Source of the DNA: Streptomyces sp. PR69
GTDB taxonomy: Bacteria > Actinomycetota > Actinomycetes > Streptomycetales > Streptomycetaceae
Assembly: GCF_026420845.1 (NCBI RefSeq)
Contig: NZ_JAOWCB010000030.1
Location: 1 to 64,000 of the forward strand
DNA length: 64,000 nt
Direction of reading: 5' to 3'
Shown here: piece by piece, positions 25,265 through 33,367 of the stretch
Layout: every line of letters starts with the position of its first letter
Numbering within the stretch: the first letter of the stretch is position 1
Translations under genes and position numbers: made by a program
The notes under the pieces: model-generated
Told to the model about the DNA's origin: nothing
The model's input: only the letters and a program-made list of their open reading frames with translations
Database searches by the model: none

Positions 25265-26116
25265 ATGCCCCCGAGAAGCAATCCCACGGCTCGGCAGGAG
25301 CGTCTGGGCGCGGAACTTCGCAAGATGCGTGAGCGGGCCGGAGTCACCGCGCGCAGCGCTGCCGCACTGCTGGGGTCGAACCCCATGCAGATGAGCCATG
25401 TGGAATCAGGTCGCAGCGGCATCAGTGAGGACCGGATCCGCCGTCTGGCGGCTCACTATGCCTGCGACGACGCGGCATTCGTCGACGCACTGGTAGCGAT
25501 GGCCACCGAGCGTCGAAAAGGCTGGTGGGAAGAGTACCGGGGTGTCATCGCGCCGGCCAGCCTGGATGTGGCGGAGATGGAGCACCATGCCACCCGAATC
25601 CGGACCTTCCAAGTGACCCACATCCCGGGCCTGTTCCAGACGGAGGATCACATGCGCGCGGCCTTCCGGTACGTATCCCCGGACTGGCCGCAGGCCGACC
25701 TCGACGCACATGTCGCCTTCCGCACCCGCCGCCAGCGGATTGTCACGGACGCACCCGAAACCCCCGTGGAGGCGGTGATCCACGAAGCGGCCCTTCGCTT
25801 CAGGGTCGGCGGCCGCAAGACGGCGCGTGCGCAGCTCGAACGCATCATGGAGGCAGCAGACCTGCCTCATGTGAACGTGCGGGTCGTATCCTTCGACACT
25901 GATGACTTCGCGGGTGCCGGGCACTCGATGCACTACGCGGTCGGCCCGGTGCCACAGCTTGACACCGTCCAGTTCGACACCGCGCACAGCAGCGTCTTCC
26001 TGGGTTCCGAAGCCCGGCTCCAGCAGTACCGCGCACGGTTCGCACGCGTACAGGGCACGGCACTCCCGCCCGACGCCTCGCGGAATCTCATCGCCCGAAT
26101 CGCTCAGGACCTCTGA
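25265..26116 (+). CDS. XRE-family regulator with DUF5753 domain
   Basis: 283-residue regulator. The HTH spans residues 12-65 (LGAELRKMRERAGVTARSAA, MQMSHVESGRSGIS). The DUF5753 ligand domain follows, with WWEEYRGVIAPASLDVAEME, IPGLFQTEDHMRA and VVSFDTDDFAGAGHSM. ATG with GGGAGAG upstream. DUF397 gene starts 11 bases after its stop, and an RsbW-like ATPase is divergent, giving a complete WhiJ-type triad. These XRE proteins usually repress nearby promoters and are modulated by the small DUF397 partner. Confidence 0.92.
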   Translation: MPPRSNPTARQERLGAELRKMRERAGVTARSAAALLGSNPMQMSHVESGRSGISEDRIRRLAAHYACDDAAFVDALVAMATERRKGWWEEYRGVIAPASLDVAEMEHHATRIRTFQVTHIPGLFQTEDHMRAAFRYVSPDWPQADLDAHVAFRTRRQRIVTDAPETPVEAVIHEAALRFRVGGRKTARAQLERIMEAADLPHVNVRVVSFDTDDFAGAGHSMHYAVGPVPQLDTVQFDTAHSSVFLGSEARLQQYRARFARVQGTALPPDASRNLIARIAQDL

Positions 26117-26127
26117 AAGGCATCGAC

Positions 26128-26331
26128 ATGTCCTCACCCGTTCACTGGCAGAAGTCGAGCTTCTCCGGCGGCGGCTCGCACGAGGAGTGCGTGGAACTGG
26201 CCAGCGCGGGACGCGGCATCCACCTCCGCGAGAGCGACGCCCCCGCCGCCGTCCTCACCACCCGCCCCGCCGCGCTGCGCGCGCTCATAGCCGCCGCCAA
26301 GGAGGGCGGTCACAGAGCCCTCGGCGGGTGA
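26128..26331 (+). CDS. DUF397-domain small protein
   Basis: 67 residues with the family hallmark WQKSSFSGGGSHEECVELA and LRESDAPAAVLTTRPAALRALI. Such proteins are partners or antitoxin-like modulators of the adjoining DUF5753 XRE regulators. Begins 11 bases after the regulator with GAAAGG upstream; certainly the same transcript. Confidence 0.92.
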   Translation: MSSPVHWQKSSFSGGGSHEECVELASAGRGIHLRESDAPAAVLTTRPAALRALIAAAKEGGHRALGG

Positions 26332-26448
26332 GCCGCGGCATATGGCCTGGATCACCCGGCAGGACCGCACAGGGGCGATGATTCCGGCGTGGCGCGGCAG
26401 TCTTCATTGCCGTAACCCCGGATGAGACGACGAGGAGCGGTGGTTTCC

Positions 26449-27048
26449 ATGCGCATCGTGATCAGCGAGTTCATCAGCCTCGACGGCGTCGTGCAGGCGC
26501 CCGGCGGGCCGGAGGAGGACACCGAGGGCGGCTTCGCCCACGGCGGCTGGACGCACCCGTACTTTGACCCCGAGGTGGTCGGCGGGGCCTTCGACGAGGC
26601 GCTGGGGAAGGCGGAGGCGCTGCTGTTCGGGCGGCGTACATGGCAGACGATGGCGGGGGCGTGGCCGGGGCGGGCGGGTGATCCGTTCGCGGACCGGATG
26701 AACGCCGTCCGGAAGTACGTCGTGTCCCGGACGCTGGGCGAGTCGGAGCTGACGTGGAACAACACGCAGCTCATCCCGGGCGACAAGGCAGTCGCTCAGA
26801 TCCGGGAGCTGCGCGGGGCCGGTGACGGCGATCTGCTGGTCATGGGGAGCGCGTCGCTCGCACGCACGCTGCTGAGCGAGGGGCTGGTCGACGAGCTGAA
26901 GCTCATGGTCATGCCGGTGATCCTCGGCGGCGGAAAGTCGGTCTTCCCCAACGACGGCACGAAGCTCCCGCTTGAGCTGGTCTCCACGGTCACCAGCGAC
27001 ACCGGCGTCCAGGTGTGCACCTACCGCCGGGCGGCAGACGGGGCCTGA
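26449..27048 (+). CDS. Dihydrofolate reductase-like (RibD C-terminal domain) protein
   Basis: 199-residue protein of the DHFR/RibD-C superfamily: MRIVISEFISLDGVVQAPGG at the start, LLFGRRTWQTMAGAWPG and LLVMGSASLARTLLSEGLVDEL, ending with VILGGGKSVFP. These reductases bind NADPH; their substrate is generally unknown and they do not replace folate DHFR. ATG 26449 with GAGGAGCGG upstream. Monocistronic. Confidence 0.9.
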   Translation: MRIVISEFISLDGVVQAPGGPEEDTEGGFAHGGWTHPYFDPEVVGGAFDEALGKAEALLFGRRTWQTMAGAWPGRAGDPFADRMNAVRKYVVSRTLGESELTWNNTQLIPGDKAVAQIRELRGAGDGDLLVMGSASLARTLLSEGLVDELKLMVMPVILGGGKSVFPNDGTKLPLELVSTVTSDTGVQVCTYRRAADGA

Positions 27049-27161
27049 CACCCGGACGGGGTACCGTGCACCCCATGTGCACGTCCTACGGGGGACGCGC
27101 AGAGCACGTAGCACGGGGTGAACTTCAGCACCATGTCCTTGAAGACGAGTGGGCCGGGCAT

Positions 27162-27650
27162 ATGTCCGACGCCAGAACGCAGCGCCCCACAAGCACCCGA
27201 CTGAACCAGCTCGACGGCGGAGGCGGCCAGGGCGCCAAGCAGAAGCTGCATGTGACGCCCGCCCTCCTGCGGGGCCTCCAAGGGGAAGTTCGGCAGTCCT
27301 GGCTCAAGCCGGCGGCGGAGTTCATCGGCTACCGGGCATGGCTCAACAGCGCCAACAGCGCGCAGAAGGGGAAGTGGGCCGACGCGGAGTCGTACTTCAT
27401 CGCCGGAACGCCCGCCTATGCGGCCGGCATGGAGGCCTCCCTGATGGAGAGCTCCGGCGGAGGCGGACGGCACCGCAAGCCGACTCTGATGAACAAGGCG
27501 GGCTGGCTGGGCGGAAAGATCTTCGGCTTCCCGGCCGGCGTGGTGGCCACGGGGCTGGACTTCTACTACACCCCGGCGCAGAGCGCCTCTCAGGGACCCG
27601 ACGCGAAGATCATGGCCCCCAAGGACCCGGGAAGAGTGCATTGGAAGTGA
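27162..27650 (+). CDS. Unknown protein, possibly helical
   Basis: 162 residues from ATG 27162 (an ATG at 27075 is an alternative). Visible segments: TPALLRGLQGEVRQSWLKPA, AEFIGYRAWLNSANSAQKGK, AESYFIAGTPAYAAGMEASL and GFPAGVVATGLDFYYTP. No signal peptide or strong membrane helix; no family recognised. High G/C wobble supports it as coding. Its stop overlaps the GTG of the next gene, so the two are coupled. Confidence 0.65.
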   Translation: MSDARTQRPTSTRLNQLDGGGGQGAKQKLHVTPALLRGLQGEVRQSWLKPAAEFIGYRAWLNSANSAQKGKWADAESYFIAGTPAYAAGMEASLMESSGGGGRHRKPTLMNKAGWLGGKIFGFPAGVVATGLDFYYTPAQSASQGPDAKIMAPKDPGRVHWK

Positions 27651-27934
27651 GCGGTGTGATGAGCGGTGTGAACAGACGACGCGAGAACGCGCCGGGCCGG
27701 GCCGGAGGTCAGCTCTTCGATCTGCTGTCCCGCACTCACAGGACCCTGATCCTGGGCGTGCTGGCGTCCGTGGGCGGAATCGGCGGCTTCATCACCGCCG
27801 TCTCACAAGGTGCGGGGATCGTCGAGATTCTGGGCGCGCTCGCGGTCGGCGTGGTGGGGCTGCTGCTGGCCACCGGCTACATCGTGGGGTACGGGAGGCG
27901 TAACCCCGGCAGAGAGCCGCGTCGTCCCCGATGA
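27647..27934 (+). CDS. Small two-helix membrane protein
   Basis: 95 residues starting at GTG 27647 (GTGA overlap) or ATG 27659; the first eight codons are a tandem repeat of GTGAGCGGTGTG. Two hydrophobic helices: LILGVLASVGGIGGFITAVS and ILGALAVGVVGLLLATGYIVG, followed by a basic C terminus. Likely partner of the preceding protein. Function unknown. Confidence 0.65.
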   Translation: MSGVMSGVNRRRENAPGRAGGQLFDLLSRTHRTLILGVLASVGGIGGFITAVSQGAGIVEILGALAVGVVGLLLATGYIVGYGRRNPGREPRRPR

Positions 27935-27939
27935 CACAT

Positions 27940-27993
27940 TCCCGTGCCCGACCGGACCAGACCCGACCGGACCCGATCGGAGCGGGCACGGGA
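27940..27993. terminator. 11-bp inverted repeat after the small membrane protein gene
   Basis: TCCCGTGCCCG (27940-27950) and CGGGCACGGGA (27983-27993) pair perfectly, with a 32-base loop. The stem begins six bases after the stop codon, so it is probably a terminator, though it also lies 60 bases before the AraC-type gene and might be an operator. Confidence 0.5.
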
Positions 27994-28053
27994 TGTCGGG
28001 TCCCGCAGGGCCGGTCCTTCCTAGCGTGGTCGGTGCAAGGGAAGGAGACCGGG

Positions 28054-28923
28054 ATGCTGGAGCGGCTCAACCAGGCCATGGAGTACGTCGAGGAGCACCT
28101 CGACGCACAGATCGACGCGGCTGAGCTGGCGCGGATCGCGGTGACGTCGGAGTACCACTTCCGGCGGCTGTTCTCGGCCCTCGCGGGGATGCCGCTGTCG
28201 GATTACATCCGGCGTCGGCGGCTGACCGTGGCGGGGGCGGAGGTGCTCGCCGGGGAGCGGACGCTTCTGGACGTGGCCGTGCGGTACGGATACGGCTCCG
28301 GGGAGGCGTTCGCGCGGGCGTTCCGCGCGGTGCACGGCGTCGGGCCCGGAGAGGCCCGGCGGACCGGCGCGGCTCTGCGGTCGCAGCAGCGGTTGTCCTT
28401 CCGGCTCGTCGTCGAAGGGAGCAGCAGCATGCGATACCGGATCGTGGAGCGGGAGGAGTTCCGCGTGGTCGGGAAGAGGGCCCGTGTCCCGCTGGTCCAC
28501 GAGGGCCTGAATCCGGCGATCGTGGAGTTCATCAGGGGAATCGACCAGGCGACGATCCAGCGGATCACGGCCCTGTCGGACCAGGAGCCGGCGGGCATCC
28601 TCCAGGTGAGCGACAAGGTGGACCCGAGCCGTGCGGAGGGCACGGAGCTGGACTACTACCACGGCGTGGTGACCTGCGCCGACCCGCCCGAGGACCTTGA
28701 CGCGCTTGCCGTCCCGGCGGGCATGTGGGCGGTGTTCGAGGACTCGGGGCCGTTCCCGCAGTCGCTGCAGCACCTGTGGCGGGATGTGTTCACGCAGTGG
28801 TTCCCCTCGAATCCGTACGAGAGCCGTCCGGGCCCCGAGATGCTGCGGGTCGTCCCCTCACAGGACTGGGCCGAGGCAGAGGCGGAGCTCTGGATTCCGG
28901 TGGCGCGGACCAGTCCCTCCTGA
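28054..28923 (+). CDS. AraC-family regulator with GyrI-like effector domain
   Basis: 289 residues. N-terminal AraC double HTH (MLERLNQAMEYVEEHLDAQI, YIRRRRLTVAGAEVLAGERT, YGSGEAFARAFRAVHGVGP) in residues 1-110, and a C-terminal GyrI/effector-binding domain from about MRYRIVEREEFRVVGKRA. This is the Rob/SoxS-with-ligand-domain type that responds to drugs or small molecules. ATG at 28054 has AAGGAG upstream. Confidence 0.92.
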   Translation: MLERLNQAMEYVEEHLDAQIDAAELARIAVTSEYHFRRLFSALAGMPLSDYIRRRRLTVAGAEVLAGERTLLDVAVRYGYGSGEAFARAFRAVHGVGPGEARRTGAALRSQQRLSFRLVVEGSSSMRYRIVEREEFRVVGKRARVPLVHEGLNPAIVEFIRGIDQATIQRITALSDQEPAGILQVSDKVDPSRAEGTELDYYHGVVTCADPPEDLDALAVPAGMWAVFEDSGPFPQSLQHLWRDVFTQWFPSNPYESRPGPEMLRVVPSQDWAEAEAELWIPVARTSPS

Positions 28924-28936
28924 CCGCCTGCGCCTG

Positions 28937-28964
28937 CGGACCAGGGCCCCGCACCCCTGGTCCG
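28937..28964. terminator. Hairpin terminator after the AraC-type gene
   Basis: CGGACCAGGG (28937-28946) and CCCTGGTCCG (28955-28964) form a 10-bp stem with an 8-base loop, 14 bases after the stop codon at 28923. Confidence 0.6.
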
Positions 28965-29079
28965 GAGGCTGCGTACACGTGCCGCCGAGGCTTCCCCGAT
29001 CCGCCACCAGGGATGAGGAAACGGTAAAAGCGGCTGGTAGGGTCATCGACCCGGTGAATTCGACAGCCAAGGACTTTGC

Positions 29080-29949
29080 ATGACCATGCCTGCTCCGCCC
29101 GGTGACCGCAATCCCGTGGACCGGGAGTCGACCTCCCGGAATCCGTGGGGATCCCAGCCCTCAGGGCCCTCCGCTTCGCACGGGCCGTGGTACCCGTCTC
29201 AGGCTCCGCAGGCCCGGAATGGAATGGGGGTCACGGCCCTGGTGCTCGGCATAGTCGGCGTGGTCCTCGGACTGGCCGTCGTCCTCTTCTGGATGTCCTG
29301 GCTGCCGGCCCTGCTGGCCTTGGTCTTCGGTTTCGTCGGGCTTGCCCATTGCCGCAAGGGAGTGGCGACCAACAGAGGGATGGCGCTGACCGGTGTGATC
29401 CTGGGCGCGGCCGGTCTGCTGATCGCGGTCGGCGGCGGGGTGTTCTCGGTGCTGCTGGTCAAGGATGCGGCCGAGGACGCCCGCGCAGAGATCGCCGAGG
29501 TGAGGGCATCGGCGGCTGCGGAGGCGGAAAAGGAGCGGGAGAAGGAGAAGGCCAGGCACCTGTCGTTCGGTGAGGCGTACACCTTCGAGAACGGACTGAA
29601 GGTCACTGTGGCCAAGCCGGAGCCGTTCACCCCGGACAGCCTGGTCTACGGCCATGCGAAGGGGAACAAGGCCGTGCAGGTGACGGTCACCGTCGTCAAC
29701 ACCAGCGCCGAGCGGCTGTCGGTCGAGACGGGGCTGCCCAGCGTCAACGACGCCAACGGGGCCTCCACAGAACTCGTGATCGACGGAAGCGGACGCCAGA
29801 AGGTCATCACCGGTTATGTCCTGCCCGGCAAGGAAGCCATCGGCAAGTACGCCTTCTCACTGCCGCCCGACGCGGCTGACAAGATCGAGGTCGAGTTCAG
29901 CCCGGACTCGAAGCGGTGGCCGGACGCCTACTGGTCCGGCCCCAACTGA
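29080..29949 (+). CDS. DUF4190/DUF4352-like membrane-anchored protein
   Basis: 289 residues. Residues 1-45 are polar and Pro/Ser-rich; two or three membrane helices follow (GVTALVLGIVGVVLGLAVVLF, ALLALVFGFVGLAHC, MALTGVILGAAGLLIAVGGG), then a charged coiled-coil stretch (AEAEKEREKEKA) and an extracellular immunoglobulin-like DUF4352 domain (KAVQVTVTVVNTSAERLSVE to IEVEFSPDSKRW). Common in Streptomyces, probably secreted-side adhesion or sensing; function unknown. ATG 29080 lacks a strong ribosome site. Confidence 0.75.
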   Translation: MTMPAPPGDRNPVDRESTSRNPWGSQPSGPSASHGPWYPSQAPQARNGMGVTALVLGIVGVVLGLAVVLFWMSWLPALLALVFGFVGLAHCRKGVATNRGMALTGVILGAAGLLIAVGGGVFSVLLVKDAAEDARAEIAEVRASAAAEAEKEREKEKARHLSFGEAYTFENGLKVTVAKPEPFTPDSLVYGHAKGNKAVQVTVTVVNTSAERLSVETGLPSVNDANGASTELVIDGSGRQKVITGYVLPGKEAIGKYAFSLPPDAADKIEVEFSPDSKRWPDAYWSGPN

Positions 29950-30036
29950 GCTGGTGCGCTGAGCCGGGGAGCGGGGCAGCTGCACCCCGGCCCGGTCTGT
30001 CGTAAGGCCGCACGGCAGGCGCCGGGCCGTCCGGCC

Positions 30037-30084
30037 GGGCGTCAGGGCGTCAGGGCGTCAGGGCGTCAGGGCGTCAGGGCGTCA
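30037..30084. repeat. Six perfect copies of an octamer at the end of the hydrolase gene
   Basis: GGGCGTCA repeats exactly six times without interruption. Each unit encodes TGA on the minus strand and, because 8 is not a multiple of 3, successive units place that stop in all three frames. The hydrolase stop codon (30074-30076) lies in the fifth unit. Confidence 0.9.
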
Positions 30085-30940
30085 GCACGCTGTCCAGGAA
30101 GGGCTCGATCGCGGAGCGCCAGCGCTCCGGCTGGTCGAAGTGGACGAGGTGGCCCGCGTCGGCGACTTCGCCGTACTGGCCGCGGGGGAGGACGCGGACC
30201 ATCTCCGAGGCCTCCGCGCGGCCCAGTTCGCCGTCGAGGCCGCGGACGACCAGGGTGGGGCAGCGGACTTGGGCCAGCTCTTCCCAGTGGGCGTCGTAGA
30301 CCCAGGTCGCGCGGCTGATGAGCATCTGGCGGCGGGAGAAGACGGGACGCCAGCCGTCGGCCCGCTCCGCCATGACCTCGGCGAAGAACTCTCCGCGGGA
30401 GGGGTTGGGGCGCTCGACCCGCGGGTCGTCCTCGCCGAACCACTTGCGGACGTCGGCGAGGGTGGCGAAGGGGACGGGCCAGGAGCGGAACCACTCCTCC
30501 CACTCGCGCTGCGAGGCCGCTCCCAGGGCGGAGGCCCGCATATCACAGATGATCAGGGCCCGGACCAGATCGGGGCGTTTGGCGGCGAGCTGCCAGGCGG
30601 TCAGGGCGCCCATGGAGTGGCCGATGAGGATCGCCGGGGCGAGGCCGAGCTGTTCGATCGCGGCCTCGGCGTCGGAGACATATGCGTCCCGGGTGAAGGG
30701 GCCGTCGGCCGGTTTGTCGCTGCGGCCGTGGCCGCGCTGGTCGAGCGCGACGGCGCGGTGCCGCTCGGCCAGCCAGCGGGCCGTGGAGGCCCAGTGCGAG
30801 GCACGGCCCATCAGGCCGTGGAGCAGTAATACTCCCGGAGCGGGCTCGCCGTCGCCGCTGCGGCCCTTGGGAGGGTCGGCGAACTCCCATGCGGCGAGGC
30901 GTACGCCGCCGGCTCCGCTGACATCGATGCGCCGCACCAT
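30074..30940 (-). CDS. Alpha/beta-fold hydrolase
   Basis: 288-residue hydrolase from ATG 30940 (GTG at 30952 is too close to the GGAGAAGG motif). The oxyanion motif LLLHGLMG and nucleophile elbow ILIGHSMGAL (Ser) are visible, as are Asp in VVRGLDGELG and His in DAGHLVHFDQP, completing the triad. Family includes lactonases, esterases and haloperoxidase-like enzymes; substrate unknown. The last codons run into the octamer repeat. Confidence 0.88.
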   Translation of the reverse strand: MVRRIDVSGAGGVRLAAWEFADPPKGRSGDGEPAPGVLLLHGLMGRASHWASTARWLAERHRAVALDQRGHGRSDKPADGPFTRDAYVSDAEAAIEQLGLAPAILIGHSMGALTAWQLAAKRPDLVRALIICDMRASALGAASQREWEEWFRSWPVPFATLADVRKWFGEDDPRVERPNPSRGEFFAEVMAERADGWRPVFSRRQMLISRATWVYDAHWEELAQVRCPTLVVRGLDGELGRAEASEMVRVLPRGQYGEVADAGHLVHFDQPERWRSAIEPFLDSVLTP

Positions 30941-30970
30941 GTGGTCTGGCACCCCCTTCTCCCCCGGTGA

Positions 30971-31016
30971 TCGAACCCTGTCGAGCCCCGCCAGACTATC
31001 GAACTTCTATTCGAAC
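30971..31016. promoter_or_regulatory. Iterated TCGAAC motifs upstream of the hydrolase gene
   Basis: TCGAAC occurs at 30971, 30999 and 31011, with the variant TCGAGC at 30981, all in direct orientation just upstream of the hydrolase start. They resemble half sites of the actinobacterial LexA box but are not inverted. Possible regulator array. Confidence 0.35.
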
Positions 31017-31670
31017 AAGCTGGAAATGCGGCTCTGCCGCGCAACACCGCTCATACGAGTGACCACGCTCAAGGATTGGCGTCCACGACCAAGGGGAGAT
31101 CTTCTCCGGGGGGCGGGCCGCTCGGGGAAAACGGTCCGAGGGGATGACCCTGGGAGCTCGGGGCTCAGGGTCGCCACAGGGGAGGACGGGCCCCGGCGTC
31201 GCAAGGCGCCGGGGTCCACCCCTGTCGCCGTCAGGCGGCCGAATGGCCTCGGGTGCCGTGCGCGGGCGCGTGAAACGGCGCGCTGCGACACGCGCGGGGC
31301 GTACGACGAGCGCGGCGGGCGCATCACCCAGATCCCCTCCCCGGCCGTGGGGTCATATGCCTCAGCCACAGCGTGGCATGCGATTCCCTCGGGCGCTGCC
31401 GTTCCGACGGGAATCCAGACGGAAATCGGAGTCAGGAGGACGGAAAAGCAACCAGCACGCGCCCGCCGGACGCCTCCGGACGCCCCCCGCCCGCCTCGGC
31501 GGCCACAAGGCCCTCGCAGGCCCCAAAGCGCCCAAGGTGCCCAAAGCGCCCAAGGTGCCCAAAGTGCCCGAGGCGCCAATGGCGCCTCAGAGCGCCGAGG
31601 AACCCAGGTGCGTTCTCCCGCGCCTCCCGGCCCGGCACCGCCCCGGGCCACACAGGGCCGGGGGCCGGTC
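31017..31670. other. Long gene-poor region between hydrolase and DtxR-type genes
   Basis: About 650 bases. Contains a strong hairpin (GACCCTG...CAGGGTC, 31145-31171) and a 9-bp tandem repeat, CCCAAAGCG-type, from 31522 to about 31584 (six to seven copies). Frames crossing it lack uniform wobble bias and good starts, so no gene is called; a structured RNA is possible but not recognised. Confidence 0.4.
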
Positions 31671-32363
31671 TCAGCGCTTGGCCACGAAGACGTGCGAGGC
31701 GATGTCCGACTCAAGCTCCGCCGCCTCGCCGCCGCTGCCCACGAGCACGCCGCCCGCGGACTCCGTGACGCTCACCACGGCGCCGGGCTGCACGCCCGCG
31801 CGGCGCAGCGTGTACATCAGCTGAGCGTCCGTCTGGATCGGCTCGCCGATACGGCGGACGACCACGGTCTTGCCCTCCGTGCCCGCGTCCAGATCGGCCA
31901 GCGAGACCATCCCGGCGTCCAGGAAGGGGTCGGCCTCCGCCTTCTCGCCCAGCTCCTCAAGACCCGGGATCGGGTTCCCGTACGGCGACTCGGTCGGGTG
32001 GCGCAGCAGCTCCAGCACCCGCCGCTCGACCGCCTCGCTCATCACATGCTCCCAGCGGCACGCCTCGGCGTGGACCTGCTCCCACTCCAGGCCGATGACG
32101 TCGACGAGCAGGCACTCGGCGAGGCGGTGCTTGCGCATCACGCGCGTGGCCAGCCGGCGGCCCTCTTCCGTCAGCTCCAGATGGCGGTCTCCCGCGACCG
32201 TGACCAGGCCGTCCCGCTCCATGCGGGCCACGGTCTGGCTGACCGTGGGACCGCTCTGGTCGAGCCGCTCCGCGATACGGGCGCGCATAGGCACCACACC
32301 TTCCTCCTCAAGCTCGAGGATGGTGCGGAGATACATCTCCGTGGTGTCGATCAGTCCGGACAT
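31671..32363 (-). CDS. dmdR1: DtxR-family iron-dependent regulator (DmdR/IdeR-like)
   Basis: 230-residue iron-responsive repressor. Every metal-binding residue of DtxR is in register: Met10, His79, Glu83, His98, Cys102, Glu105, His106. Cys102 marks the iron-type rather than the manganese MntR type. N-terminal winged helix (MRARIAERLDQSGPTVSQTV), dimer/metal domain and a C-terminal SH3-like domain (GAVVSVTESAGG) are all present. ATG at 32363 with GAGGGG upstream. The gene name follows the S. coelicolor homologue from memory. Divergent from the SIS gene. Confidence 0.92.
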   Translation of the reverse strand: MSGLIDTTEMYLRTILELEEEGVVPMRARIAERLDQSGPTVSQTVARMERDGLVTVAGDRHLELTEEGRRLATRVMRKHRLAECLLVDVIGLEWEQVHAEACRWEHVMSEAVERRVLELLRHPTESPYGNPIPGLEELGEKAEADPFLDAGMVSLADLDAGTEGKTVVVRRIGEPIQTDAQLMYTLRRAGVQPGAVVSVTESAGGVLVGSGGEAAELESDIASHVFVAKR

Positions 32364-32583
32364 ACGTGCCCCTCGATGGAATCGTGCTGGCGGCCCTGAA
32401 CTCAATTCTGACGCATCCCGCCGACAACCGTCCCGCGTCGATGGAAGCCCGCCGCCGAACGTTCACGCGGAGGTGCGGGAACAGCCGCGGGGACGCCGTA
32501 TTGGACGCCGTATTGACAGGGGAATGGTCCAGACCGCAACGTATCGGCGGCATGAACATTCCACGCGTGCGAGAGGGCTGCGC
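32364..32583. promoter_or_regulatory. Divergent promoter region of dmdR-like and SIS genes
   Basis: 220 bases. A -35-like TTGACA at 32513-32518, preceded by a duplicated GGACGCCGTATTG, is followed by the DasR-like site and the SIS start at 32584. No gene. Confidence 0.5.
32525..32535 (+). promoter_or_regulatory. DasR-like responsive element (dre)
   Basis: TGGTCCAGACC matches the core of the dre consensus (TGGTCTAGACCA) at all but one position, with one T-to-C change; flanks AA and GC are less conserved. It lies seven bases downstream of a TTGACA -35 hexamer, where a repressor would block the polymerase of the SIS gene. DasR is the GlcNAc-responsive GntR regulator of Streptomyces (established knowledge). 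Confidence 0.6.
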
Positions 32584-33339
32584 ATGAGCGAGAGCAAGCT
32601 GGCCGGTCAGTTCTTCGACGCCGCGATCGGCCTGTTGCAGCGCGTACGGGACGAGGAATCGGCGAACATCGCGGCCGCCGGGACCGCGATCGCCGACGCC
32701 GTCGCCGCGGACGGCCGCCTCTTCGCCTTCGGCGCCGGGCACTCCTCCCTCCCCGCGCAGGATGTCGTCTACCGGGCCGGCGGCCTCGCCCTGATGAATC
32801 TGCTGGCCGTCCCCGGCGTCGTCGGCGTCGACATCATGCCCGCGACGCTCGGCTCCGCCCTGGAGCGCGTCGACGGGCTGGCGGGCGCGGTGCTCGACTC
32901 CAGCCCCGCCCGCGCCGGCGACGTACTGGTGATCATCTCCCTGTCGGGGCGCAACGCCCTGCCGGTGGAGATGGCGATGAACGCGCGCGCCCTCGGACTG
33001 ACGGTCATCGGCGTCACCTCGGCGGCGTACGCGCAGGAGACCAGATCCCGGCACAAGTCCGGCACGTTCCTCAAGGACCACTGCGACATCGTCATCGACT
33101 CCAAGATCGCGGTGGGCGACGCGGAGCTGACGCACCAGGGGATCGAGGCCCCCTTCGCGCCCGCGTCCACGGTCGTCACCTGCGCGCTGATGCAGGCGAC
33201 GATGGCCGCCGCGGCGGAGCGGCTCGTCGAGCGGGGCATCGAGCCCCCGCTGCTGCGCTCCGGGAACGTGGACGGCGGCCATGAGTGGAACGGCCGGATT
33301 CTGGGTCAGTACGCCGACCGGATCTTCTTCCGCCACTGA
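32584..33339 (+). CDS. SIS-domain sugar phosphate-binding protein
   Basis: 251-residue protein with a single SIS (sugar isomerase) domain: FAFGAGHSSLPAQDVVYRA, VIISLSGRNALPVEMA and LGLTVIGVTS. It resembles YfeU/MurQ-like or DUF2529-type proteins that bind phosphorylated amino sugars. ATG 32584 with GAGAGGG upstream. A DasR-like element overlaps its promoter, fitting a role in N-acetylglucosamine or related amino-sugar metabolism. Exact reaction unknown. Confidence 0.88.
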   Translation: MSESKLAGQFFDAAIGLLQRVRDEESANIAAAGTAIADAVAADGRLFAFGAGHSSLPAQDVVYRAGGLALMNLLAVPGVVGVDIMPATLGSALERVDGLAGAVLDSSPARAGDVLVIISLSGRNALPVEMAMNARALGLTVIGVTSAAYAQETRSRHKSGTFLKDHCDIVIDSKIAVGDAELTHQGIEAPFAPASTVVTCALMQATMAAAAERLVERGIEPPLLRSGNVDGGHEWNGRILGQYADRIFFRH

Positions 33340-33367
33340 CCGGCGCGGCTGAGGCCCACCGGCTCCG

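Noticed and set aside
30999..31016. LexA box
   Set aside because: TCGAAC copies are direct, not inverted, so they do not match the actinobacterial LexA palindrome.
31144..31824. Pro-Lys repeat frame across the gap before the DtxR-type gene
   Set aside because: Only the repeat part looks regular; upstream codons lack the expected wobble bias and it runs antisense into the regulator gene.
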